From Bacteroidales bacterium (lineage in GTDB: Bacteria > Bacteroidota > Bacteroidia > Bacteroidales > PUMT01), in assembly GCA_007132715.1 (NCBI GenBank), contig SLOE01000086.1, positions 1 to 34,823 on the forward strand: a stretch of DNA of 34,823 bases. The letters run 5' to 3'. The notes below the pieces were generated by a model. The model ran no database searches. It had not been told where the DNA came from and saw only the letters and a list, made by a program, of their open reading frames with translations. This document shows, in pieces, positions 27,787 to 34,823 of this stretch. The first letter of the stretch is position 1. Each line of letters begins with the position of its first letter. The position numbers were made by a program, and so were the translations under genes.

Positions 27787-29784
27787 TCAGGATTTTTTAC
27801 TTGCGATCAGTTTCTCAAGCTCAGACACTTCATCCCTGTATCTTGCAGCAGTCAGGAAGTCAAGCTCTGCGGCGGCTTTTTCCATGGCACTGCGGGTCCT
27901 TGCAATTGCTTTCTGAAGTTCTTCTGAGTTCATGTAGCGGACTACCGGGTCGGCTGCAATATCAATTTTTTCGGGGTCGGTATACTTCCTTACCTTCTTC
28001 AGCGATGTTCTGCTTGATTTTACAATCTGTGCGGGGGTAATATTATTATCCCTGTTGTATGCAAGCTGCTTTTCCCTCCGCCTTGAGGTCTCATCAATGC
28101 TCTGTTGCATCGACCGGGTCATGGTATCTGCATACATGATCACTTTCCCGTTGATGTTCCTTGCAGCTCTTCCGGCCGTCTGCGTGAGCGATCTGGCTGA
28201 CCTGAGAAAACCTTCCTTGTCCGCGTCCAAAATAGCCACCAGCGATACTTCGGGGAGGTCGAGGCCCTCCCTGAGAAGGTTTACCCCTATCAGCACGTCA
28301 AAGTCCCCTTCACGCAGACCTTCCATTATCTCAACCCTTTCAAGCGTATCGATATCTGAGTGGATATACCTGCAGCTTATGTTCATGCCGGACAGGTACC
28401 TGGTAAGTTCCTCGGCCATCCGCTTGGTAAGTGTTGTTACCAGTACCCTTTCGTTTTTAGCTGCCCTGCTGTTAATCTCTCCCATCAGGTGGTCGATCTG
28501 ATCAGGGCTGGGATGCACCTCAATTGCCGGTTCCGGAAGTCCGGTCGGCCTGATCACCTGTTCAACAATCACACCTTCGCTCTTCTCCAGTTCATAGTCC
28601 CCGGGGGTAGCGCTGACAAAAATTATCTGGCCGGTTACCTGCTCGAACTCCTCGAATTTAAGTGGCCTGTTATCTATTGCTGCCGGCAACCGGAAACCGA
28701 AATCGACAAGGTTTTTCTTTCTGGAATAATCCCCGCCGTGCATTGCCCGTATCTGTGGCAGTGTAACGTGACTTTCGTCCACTACAGTGATGAAGTCTTC
28801 CGGAAAATAATCAAGCAGGCAGAAGGGCCTGGTACCGGCCGCTCTGCCGTCAAAATACCTTGAATAGTTCTCGATACCGGAACAGTACCCCAGTTCCTTT
28901 ATCATTTCTATATCATACTCAACCTTCTGTTTCAATCTTTCCGCCTCGAGCTTCCTTCCCTGGTCCTCGAAAAATATGACCTGCTCTACCATATCATCCT
29001 GGATGTTCCTGATTGCCTGCTGCATCCTTTCGCGTGTCGTAACGAATATATTCGCGGGGTAAACAACTACACTCTCTTTCTGTTCACCAGCCGATCCTGT
29101 GAGTGGATCAAGGATGCTGATCTCCTCTATTTCATCTCCCCAGAATATGATCCGGTATGCAAAGTCGGCATAGGCCGGAAAGACATCAACCGTGTCGCCC
29201 TTTACCCTGAATTTACCGTGGTTGAAATCAATTACGGTTCTCGAATAGAGACTGTCCACCAGTCTGCGCAGCAACTGGTTTCGGTTTATTACCTGCCCTT
29301 TTTCAAGCCTGATGGTGTTACTGTGAAAATCATCAGGATTACCAATACCGTACAGGCACGATACCGAAGATACAACTATCACATCGCGTCTTCCCGAAAG
29401 CAGTGACGATGTGGTGCTGAGTCTCAACTTTTCGATCTCATCATTGATAGACAGGTCTTTCTCTATGTAGGTGTCTGTCACCGGAATGTAAGCCTCCGGC
29501 TGGTAATAGTCGTAGTAGGAGACGAAATATTCGACTGCATTATTTGGGAAGAACTCCCTGAATTCGGCATACAGCTGTGCCGCCAGGGTCTTGTTGTGGC
29601 TGAGAACCAGTGTGGGGCGCTGCAACTTTTCGATCATGTTGGCAACTGTGAAGGTTTTGCCCGAACCGGTAACACCCAGCAGGGTCTGGCAGCGGGTGCC
29701 GTTCATGATCCCTTCGGTAAGCTGCCTTATTGCTTCGGGCTGATCACTGGTAGGAACAAATCCTGATACGATCGAGAATTCCAT
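27787..29784 (-). CDS. uvrB: Excinuclease ABC subunit B
   Basis: 665 aa. UvrB is the damage-verifying helicase-like subunit of nucleotide excision repair. Walker A is GVTGSGKT (residues 37-44). The beta-hairpin that clamps DNA is [12 protein letters not shown]. The DEAD-box-like motif is [11 protein letters not shown], and the motif VI region is QTAGRAARN. The C-terminal UVR coiled-coil that contacts UvrC runs from about residue 625 to the end ([20 protein letters not shown]). Length and order are standard. The divergent neighbour is the mutarotase gene. No promoter of the TAnnTTTG type was found immediately upstream. Confidence 0.96.
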   Translation of the reverse strand: MEFSIVSGFVPTSDQPEAIRQLTEGIMNGTRCQTLLGVTGSGKTFTVANMIEKLQRPTLVLSHNKTLAAQLYAEFREFFPNNAVEYFVSYYDYYQPEAYIPVTDTYIEKDLSINDEIEKLRLSTTSSLLSGRRDVIVVSSVSCLYGIGNPDDFHSNTIRLEKGQVINRNQLLRRLVDSLYSRTVIDFNHGKFRVKGDTVDVFPAYADFAYRIIFWGDEIEEISILDPLTGSAGEQKESVVVYPANIFVTTRERMQQAIRNIQDDMVEQVIFFEDQGRKLEAERLKQKVEYDIEMIKELGYCSGIENYSRYFDGRAAGTRPFCLLDYFPEDFITVVDESHVTLPQIRAMHGGDYSRKKNLVDFGFRLPAAIDNRPLKFEEFEQVTGQIIFVSATPGDYELEKSEGVIVEQVIRPTGLPEPAIEVHPSPDQIDHLMGEINSRAAKNERVLVTTLTKRMAEELTRYLSGMNISCRYIHSDIDTLERVEIMEGLREGDFDVLIGVNLLREGLDLPEVSLVAILDADKEGFLRSARSLTQTAGRAARNINGKVIMYADTMTRSMQQSIDETSRRREKQLAYNRDNNITPAQIVKSSRTSLKKVRKYTDPEKIDIAADPVVRYMNSEELQKAIARTRSAMEKAAAELDFLTAARYRDEVSELEKLIASKKS

Positions 29785-29927
29785 AAAAGTTACGGATAGA
29801 GGGGGACTTAAAATTAACCGGACTTTTTATGCAAAGAAACTATAAATTATATATATTGCCATGCCATGCCTTGCTTTTCCCCGTAAGGATAATAAAAAGG
29901 CAAGGCATAAATGTAAACTCAAAAAAG

Positions 29928-31085
29928 ATGAATAAAACCAGTATTAACAGATGCTGCATAACGGCCTGGGGATTTATGACCCTTATAACTCTGCTGCTTT
30001 CTGGCGGATGCGGACAGGCGGGCAGCCCAAAAAATGAGGAGGTAATGAAGATTGAAAAAAGAATTTTCGGGCAAATGCCTGATGGAAGAGAGGTCCATAT
30101 ATTCAGGCTTGAGAACAGTAACGGCATGGTTGCCGAAATTACCAACTATGGCGCTATTGTAACATCGCTCGAGGTGCCCGACAGGGAGGGTGAGCTTTCT
30201 GATATTGTTCTCGGCTTCGAAAGCCTCGATGAATACCTGGGTGAACACCCCTATTTCGGTGCTGTTGTGGGCAGGTATGCCAACAGGATCGCCGGTGCAC
30301 GGTTTGAGCTTGACGGAAATGAATACCGGCTTGCTGCCAATGATGGTAATAACCACCTTCACGGCGGGATCGGGGGATTTGACAAAAGGGTATGGGACTT
30401 TGAGATCCTGACTTCGGAGGAGGGAGCCTCAAGGCTTCTTCTTACCTATCTTAGTCCTGACGGTGAGGAGGGATATCCCGGCAACCTGCAGGTGAGCGTG
30501 ATTTGCGAGCTGAATGACAACAATGAGCTGAGGTTTGAGTTCATGGCAGAAACAGACAAGGCCACGCCTGTCAACCTAGCCCATCACGGCTATTTCAACC
30601 TGAACGGTGGTACCGGCCCCGTTCTTGATCATGAGCTGCAGATAAATGCCGTCCGGTTTACCGGGGTCAACGACGAGCTTATCCCCACAGGAAAGCTGCT
30701 TCCGGTTGACGGTGGTCCTATGGACTTCAGGGATATGAAGCCGGTAGGACGCGATATTGCCGGAGTGCCAGGGGGATATGATCACAATTACGTCCTTGAC
30801 GGTGATGAGGGAGAGCCCGGTAAGGCGGCTGTACTTTATGATCCGGCAAGCGGGCGTCAGATGGAGGTGCTTACAACGCAGCCCGGCGTGCAGCTTTATA
30901 CCGGAAATTTCCTTGACGGTACCATCACCGGCAGGGAAGGGGTGGTATATGGCAAATATTGGGGATTGTGCCTGGAAACCCAGCATTTTCCCGATTCTCC
31001 AAATCAGCCTTCATTTCCGAATACGATACTCCGTCCTGGCGAAGAGTACAAGCACACTGCTGTATACAGATTCTCGGCAAGGTAA
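29928..31085 (+). CDS. Galactose mutarotase (aldose 1-epimerase), lipoprotein form
   Basis: 385 aa from the ATG at 29928. The frame is open back to 29829, but only this start places a lipoprotein signal at the N-terminus: a hydrophobic stretch LITLLLSGGC with the lipobox SGGC, so the mature protein is membrane-anchored outside the cytoplasm. GalM interconverts alpha- and beta-anomers of hexoses. Family residues are visible: GRYANRIAGARF, NHLHGG (first His), LAHHGYFNL (catalytic His), YDHNYVLDG, and LCLETQHFPDSPNQP with the catalytic Glu. No sugar-transport or galactose-pathway gene is adjacent, so the substrate context is unclear. It is probably transcribed alone. Confidence 0.9.
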   Translation: MNKTSINRCCITAWGFMTLITLLLSGGCGQAGSPKNEEVMKIEKRIFGQMPDGREVHIFRLENSNGMVAEITNYGAIVTSLEVPDREGELSDIVLGFESLDEYLGEHPYFGAVVGRYANRIAGARFELDGNEYRLAANDGNNHLHGGIGGFDKRVWDFEILTSEEGASRLLLTYLSPDGEEGYPGNLQVSVICELNDNNELRFEFMAETDKATPVNLAHHGYFNLNGGTGPVLDHELQINAVRFTGVNDELIPTGKLLPVDGGPMDFRDMKPVGRDIAGVPGGYDHNYVLDGDEGEPGKAAVLYDPASGRQMEVLTTQPGVQLYTGNFLDGTITGREGVVYGKYWGLCLETQHFPDSPNQPSFPNTILRPGEEYKHTAVYRFSAR

Positions 31086-31134
31086 GCTAACAGTCATGCT
31101 ACCGGATTTGGCCGGAGCACTACCGGGGCTTGCA

Positions 31135-31155
31135 GGGGGACGGTAACCGTTCCCC
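31135..31155. other. Hairpin between convergent galM-like and proS genes
   Basis: GGGGGACGGT / ACCGTTCCCC inverted repeat with one G-T pair, followed by AAAAAA on the plus strand. The A run replaces the T run of a standard terminator on the plus strand, and on the minus strand the T run precedes the stem, so termination by it is uncertain. No gene lies in the 105-bp gap. Confidence 0.4.
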
Positions 31156-31190
31156 AAAAAAGTGTTTCTGAAATGCCGGAAACATCACGG

Positions 31191-32666
31191 TCAGTATGCT
31201 TTGGCAAAGATCACCCTTTGTGACGAAGGTTTGCCGGTAACCATGCATTTGCCCTCTTCCTTTTCAGATTCGAGGGGTATGCAGCGAATCGTCGCCCTGG
31301 TTTCGTTGCTGATCTTTTGCTCTGTCTCGCTTGTTCCGTCCCAGTGGGCCAGGATGAAACCGCCTTTGGTTTCCACTTTCTCTTTGAACTCATTGTAGGA
31401 GTCAGCCCTGAATGTATTGGCCTCCCTGAAATCAAGAGCCTTTCTGTATATGGTCTCCTGGATCTCATCCAGCAGTTCCTTAATCCTGTTCTCTATTCCC
31501 TCCACAGGGTACACGTTCTTTTCGAGTGTGTCCCTTCTTGCCAGCTCTATGGTTCCTTTTTCCAGGTCACGGGGACCGATTGCAAGTCTCACCGGAACTC
31601 CCTTCAGTTCATACTCTGCAAATTTCCATCCCGGCTTGTGGGTATCACGGTCATCGTACTTCACTGTTATTCCGTTTGCAGTAAGCTTTCTGGTTATCTC
31701 CTCCACTTTGGCGCTGATCATCTCCAGCTCTCCGGCTTTCTTGTATATAGGCACAATAGCGACCTGAATGGGTGCCAGCCTGGGAGGAAGGATAAGTCCC
31801 TTGTCATCCGAATGGGCCATAATGAGCGCTCCCATAAGCCTTGTGGATACACCCCATGAGGTTGCCCATACATATTCCAGCTTACCTTCACGGTTAAGGA
31901 ATGTCACATCAAATGCCTTCGCAAAGTTCTGCCCCAGGAAATGGGAGGTACCCGACTGAAGGGCCTTGCCGTCCTGCATAAGAGCTTCTATAGAATATGT
32001 TTCAACCGCCCCTGCAAACCTCTCGTTTTCTGTTTTAGTCCCCTGGATAACCGGCATTGCCATCCAGTTTTTTGCAAATTTTGCATAGATATCCAGGATC
32101 TTCATGGTCTCTTCCATTGCCTCATCCTTTGTGGCATGAGCGGTATGACCTTCCTGCCAGAGGAACTCGGTAGTTCGCAGAAAGAGCCTGGTACGCATTT
32201 CCCACCTGACGACGTTTGCCCACTGGTTAATCAGCAGGGGCAGGTCCCTGTATGACTGGATCCAGTTTTTGTAGGTGTTCCAGATAATGGTCTCAGAGGT
32301 TGGCCTTATTATAAGCTCTTCCTCCAGCCTGGCTGTTTCATCAACTTCAATGCCCTTTCCCGAAGGAGAGTTTTTCAGCCTGTAATGTGTTACGACTGCG
32401 CATTCCTTGGCAAAACCTTCAACATGATCAGCTTCCCTGCTTAAAAATGATTTGGGAATAAACAGCGGGAAATAGGCATTGGAATGCCCGGTATCCTTGA
32501 ACATCCTATCCAGAACCGATTGCATTTTCTCCCAAATGGCATATCCGTAGGGTTTAATAACCATACAGCCCCTTACCGCAGAATTTTCTGCCAGTCCTGC
32601 CTTGATAACCAGGTCATTGTACCATTGAGCGTAATCTTCTTTTCTGCTGGATAAAACTTTAGCCAT
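31191..32666 (-). CDS. proS: Prolyl-tRNA synthetase, eukaryote/archaeal-like type
   Basis: 491 aa class II synthetase that charges tRNA-Pro. The catalytic core contains [16 protein letters not shown], motif 2 around [20 protein letters not shown], and motif 3 [21 protein letters not shown]. The anticodon-binding domain starts near [11 protein letters not shown], and a C-terminal zinc-domain-like tail follows. The absence of the long editing insertion of bacterial-type ProS, together with this motif set, identifies the short form. That form occurs in Bacteroidota and a few other bacteria. The start at [17 protein letters not shown] is typical. It is divergent from the lipoprotein pair. Confidence 0.95.
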   Translation of the reverse strand: MAKVLSSRKEDYAQWYNDLVIKAGLAENSAVRGCMVIKPYGYAIWEKMQSVLDRMFKDTGHSNAYFPLFIPKSFLSREADHVEGFAKECAVVTHYRLKNSPSGKGIEVDETARLEEELIIRPTSETIIWNTYKNWIQSYRDLPLLINQWANVVRWEMRTRLFLRTTEFLWQEGHTAHATKDEAMEETMKILDIYAKFAKNWMAMPVIQGTKTENERFAGAVETYSIEALMQDGKALQSGTSHFLGQNFAKAFDVTFLNREGKLEYVWATSWGVSTRLMGALIMAHSDDKGLILPPRLAPIQVAIVPIYKKAGELEMISAKVEEITRKLTANGITVKYDDRDTHKPGWKFAEYELKGVPVRLAIGPRDLEKGTIELARRDTLEKNVYPVEGIENRIKELLDEIQETIYRKALDFREANTFRADSYNEFKEKVETKGGFILAHWDGTSETEQKISNETRATIRCIPLESEKEEGKCMVTGKPSSQRVIFAKAY

Positions 32667-32759
32667 GATTGATATTTGGTATGGAATTTGTTAAAAATAC
32701 TTTAATTGAAAACGACGCAATTTAAATATTTTTCTGCACATTAAACCGGCAAAAGGGTC

Positions 32760-33482
32760 ATGAAAGCAAATTTTTGGTTCAACGGCAAAAGTGCTGTAAA
32801 CATTATTCTTGCTGTAGCTCTTGTTGCAGGTGCCTGTTCGGCCGGAACTTCAATTTCCGCCGGCGATGATGGCAACCTTACCGGGACTGACTGTGGTCCG
32901 GATCCTGCTGCAGGAACAGTGAATAATGAAAACTTCCGGGTTGACGGGAGAAAAGATGTGTTTATTCCGGTCAGAGGCGAACGCTACGCCTTTCATGAAT
33001 ACAATGTGACACCGTTTGATACGGTATGGTTTGAGGAGTATTTTGTCGTGGGAAGAGATACGGTTTTCTATGAGGAGTTTTATCATCCGAACTACAAATA
33101 TGCATACCAGGAGTATAATTTAAGCCCAAATGATACAATATGGTTTGATGATTACTTTGTTGTGGGCAGTGATACCATAGTTTATGACCAGTTATACAGA
33201 AAGGACCCTGAATTTATCTCCGCCATAGGTTTTTACTTTGGCATACCCTATTTCAGCTTTTTTATTCCGGTTTATCCGTTTGGGTCAATCGAACAGTTAA
33301 TCGAAGATTATAAACAGCTCGGAGAGGAGTTTAAAATATACAATTATCAGTACTACATGCCTGATCCGCCTGCAATTGGCGTGTCAAGAACCTTGCCGGA
33401 AGATCCTGACCGTCACCGCAGAAGGTTTATCCGATTATCAGTGCTGTCAGCGGCATTGATTGCTTTATCAGCTTTGCCCTGA
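32760..33482 (+). CDS. Lipoprotein with two copies of an unnamed DT-F-VVG-DT module
   Basis: 240 aa, no family recognised. The lipoprotein signal ends at VAGAC, so the lipidated residue would be Cys26. Two tandem modules of about 34 residues follow at about 76-109 and 115-148. The first carries EYNVTPFDTVWFEEYFVVG and the second EYNLSPNDTIWFDDYFVVG, each followed by (R/S)DT and a Tyr/acid-rich tail. A hydrophobic region (IGFYFGIPYFSFFIPVYPF) comes next. The C-terminus has an Arg cluster (HRRRF) followed by a 16-residue hydrophobic end, LSVLSAALIALSALP, which looks like a tail anchor or possibly the result of a past frameshift. The next gene shares its N-terminus (MKAN...AGACS.GT..S.G.DD) and one module, so the two are paralogous by partial duplication. 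Function unknown; an envelope role is inferred only. Confidence 0.75.
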   Translation: MKANFWFNGKSAVNIILAVALVAGACSAGTSISAGDDGNLTGTDCGPDPAAGTVNNENFRVDGRKDVFIPVRGERYAFHEYNVTPFDTVWFEEYFVVGRDTVFYEEFYHPNYKYAYQEYNLSPNDTIWFDDYFVVGSDTIVYDQLYRKDPEFISAIGFYFGIPYFSFFIPVYPFGSIEQLIEDYKQLGEEFKIYNYQYYMPDPPAIGVSRTLPEDPDRHRRRFIRLSVLSAALIALSALP

Positions 33483-33583
33483 TAAAATATATATATTTAC
33501 AGGCAATTGGTATAGATTTTGTTGTTAATCCAGTGAGACATTAAATAAAGATTGAATAAAGAATTTCATTAAATAAAAGAATC

Positions 33584-33590
33584 GGGAGGT
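33584..33590 (+). promoter_or_regulatory. Strong Shine-Dalgarno before the second lipoprotein
   Basis: GGGAGGT lies 5 nt before the ATG at 33596, the clearest ribosome-binding sequence in the window. It fixes this start. Most other genes here have none. Confidence 0.55.
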
Positions 33591-33595
33591 CTGTC

Positions 33596-34823
33596 ATGAA
33601 AGCAAATGTTAAGATATTGATGGTTGTGGCTCTTACAGCAGGAGCCTGTTCATCCGGGACCCATCTCTCGACCGGGTATGATGATCTTTATTATACGCCC
33701 GGTGACGAGCCGGTAGCAACAGTTACCGAAGTGACCAGGGAAGTTGTCCCGGAAAGGGATACCCGGGTGGTGAATGCTGCAGCACAGCAGGATGTAAGGT
33801 ATGCCTGGGAGGAATATGGCGTTACTCCCAATGACACGATATATTTTGAGGATTTTTATGTTGTGGGCAGGGATACCTTTGCATACGAACAGGTTCATCA
33901 TGCGCAGCAATATTACGCTGATGGGCATGTTTCAAACATCTATAATATATATGATCCGAATCAGTACTACTGGTCCACCAGGATGAGAAGGTTCCATTCC
34001 GATTACTATTACGGCGGGTATTACGATCCGTTCCATACCGATTTTTACTGGCGCAGTCTTAACCGTTACCACTTCGGGATTTCCTGGGGCTGGCACAGTC
34101 CGTTTTACTCACCGTTTCACTATTCACCGTGGCATTCATCGTTTTATTACGGATACTCACCATGGCATTACAGCCCGTGGAGGCATAATTACCATTGGGG
34201 CTGGTACGGGATGCATTATCCTTACTATGGCCGTTATGCATGGTATCCTCACACCTACTGGGGTCACTACGGTTATTACGGCTATGCCAGTCCTGTAAGG
34301 GGTGTTGCCTATCATACAGGTCACCGCCGTGCCTCAGGTACTTATATAGGAGCCGGAAGAGGTGGCGGGATTGGAGGGTATACACCTTCAGGAGTTACCG
34401 GTGCCTATGGAAGGCGTACCGAAACCACAGCCGCGCCGGGTAGCCGGCGGACCGACGGTACCGGTGTAAGTCAGACAGAAACCGGTTCGGACAGAAGGGC
34501 TGCAGTGGGGACAACAACACGGCCCGCTGAAACAGGTACCCGTCCGGCAGGTACGACCACCCGTCCGGCAGGCACGACCACCCGCCCGGCAGGCACGACC
34601 ACCCGTCCGGCAGGCACAACCACCCGCCCGGCAGGCACGACCACCCGCCCGGCAGGCACGACCACCCGCCCGGCAGGCACGACCACCCGCCCGGCAGGCA
34701 CAACCACCCGTCCGGCAGGCACGACCACCCGCCCGGCAGGCACGACCACCCGTCCGGCAGGCACGACCACCCGCCCGGCAGGCACGACCACCCGTCCGGC
34801 AGGCACGACCACCCGCCCGGCAG
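33596..34823 (+). CDS. Repeat-rich lipoprotein, paralogue of the preceding gene (partial)
   Basis: 409 codons to the right edge, no stop, so the 3' end is missing. Lipobox TAGAC gives lipidated Cys18. One copy of the shared module is at about 69-102 (EEYGVTPNDTIYFEDFYVVG, then RDT). Residues about 105-235 are extremely rich in Tyr, Trp, His and Gly with repeated SPW/SPF units (for example YSPWHSSFYYGYSPWHYSPW). A Gly/Thr/Arg segment then leads into a tandem array of the heptapeptide GTTTRPA, 13 full units before the sequence ends. The array is positively charged and probably disordered. It may form an extended surface stalk or bind polyanions, but there is no homologue I can name. It starts 113 nt after the preceding gene and is likely co-transcribed. 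Confidence 0.85.
   Translation, partial: MKANVKILMVVALTAGACSSGTHLSTGYDDLYYTPGDEPVATVTEVTREVVPERDTRVVNAAAQQDVRYAWEEYGVTPNDTIYFEDFYVVGRDTFAYEQVHHAQQYYADGHVSNIYNIYDPNQYYWSTRMRRFHSDYYYGGYYDPFHTDFYWRSLNRYHFGISWGWHSPFYSPFHYSPWHSSFYYGYSPWHYSPWRHNYHWGWYGMHYPYYGRYAWYPHTYWGHYGYYGYASPVRGVAYHTGHRRASGTYIGAGRGGGIGGYTPSGVTGAYGRRTETTAAPGSRRTDGTGVSQTETGSDRRAAVGTTTRPAETGTRPAGTTTRPAGTTTRPAGTTTRPAGTTTRPAGTTTRPAGTTTRPAGTTTRPAGTTTRPAGTTTRPAGTTTRPAGTTTRPAGTTTRPAGTTTRPA
34550..34823 (+). repeat. 21-bp coding minisatellite, (GTTTRPA)n
   Basis: Thirteen head-to-tail 21-bp units from 34550 to 34822, continuing beyond the window. Two imperfect forerunners, GTTTRPA and ETGTRPA, precede it at 34508-34549. The units differ only at three positions: the Gly codon in unit 1 (GGT), ACA for ACG in units 4 and 8, and CGT for CGC in units 1, 3, 8, 10 and 12. 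All changes are silent. The high identity means copy number is likely to vary and could be misassembled. Confidence 0.95.

Noticed and set aside
34395-34812. Two long minus-strand open frames across the 21-bp array, encoding VVPAGRV and CLPGGWS repeats.
   Set aside because: A 21-bp repeat (a multiple of 3) without stops keeps several frames open automatically. The plus-strand frame has a lipoprotein signal, a Shine-Dalgarno sequence, and only silent variation, so it is the coding one.
34550-34823. Possible CRISPR array at the right edge.
   Set aside because: The units are directly adjacent with no unique spacers and are in frame with a protein.

Overview
The window reads as chromosomal DNA from a member of the Bacteroidota, most likely a Bacteroidales/Marinilabiliales-type organism. 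The support is indirect but consistent. There are several promoter-like TTTG / TAnnTTTG pairs of the Bacteroidota primary sigma factor. The RpoD is short (286 aa) and lacks region 1.1. Shine-Dalgarno sequences are mostly absent. Typical family content includes a DUF7033-type deacetylase, a SiaC/DUF1987 protein, a large exported TPR protein paired with an outer-membrane barrel, and the short eukaryote/archaeal-type ProS. I see no rRNA, tRNA, CRISPR array, transposase, phage gene or integrase. Gene density is high and housekeeping genes are scattered among exported proteins.

Layout from left to right. Positions 1-1837 (minus): metX (homoserine O-acetyltransferase) followed 7 nt later by a Cof-type HAD phosphatase that runs off the left edge. 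Positions 1947-4180 (plus): a polysaccharide-deacetylase-like protein overlapping by 4 nt a FemAB/GNAT-like acyltransferase. Positions 4202-4918 (minus): ftsE. A 328-bp gap with a small tandem repeat precedes a 1026-aa exported TPR protein and an outer-membrane barrel (5247-10033), then gyrB (10218-12200). Positions 12353-15293: an exported M20 amidohydrolase coupled to a GH3-type acyl-amido synthetase. Position 15308 onward: a class I methyltransferase (minus), an exported TPR-CHAT protease-like protein, a small SAM methyltransferase and dapF (minus). Positions 21168-23623: a membrane-anchored HtrA protease, a strong terminator, and rpoD with its own promoter and terminator. Positions 23761-27226: two tandem M14 carboxypeptidase-family proteins, the first with a rearranged, probably dead, active site. 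Positions 27253-29784 (minus): a lone SiaC-like protein downstream of uvrB. Positions 29928-31085: a lipoprotein galactose mutarotase. Positions 31191-32666 (minus): proS. Positions 32760-34823: two related lipoproteins sharing a short duplicated module; the second ends in a 21-bp minisatellite encoding GTTTRPA and leaves the window still open.

Functional themes are the cell envelope and exported proteolysis or amide hydrolysis (TPR/barrel pair, FtsE, HtrA, M20, two M14, CHAT, two lipoproteins, deacetylase/FemAB), amino-acid biosynthesis (MetX, DapF), and information processing (GyrB, RpoD, UvrB, ProS).

The points I consider most worth a second look are these: (1) the tandem M14 pair in which one member has its HxxE zinc motif reversed to ExxH and has lost the third ligand and the catalytic Glu; (2) the GH3 plus M20 two-gene unit, which looks like a making/breaking pair for N-acyl amino acids; (3) the lipoprotein pair with an unnamed DT-W/Y-F-VVG-DT module and a heptapeptide minisatellite; (4) an exported CHAT protein with an intact His/Cys dyad; (5) two genes whose -7 box lies exactly 4 nt before the ATG, suggesting leaderless transcripts. 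Most of the window is otherwise ordinary core genome, and I do not see an unambiguous new multi-gene system.
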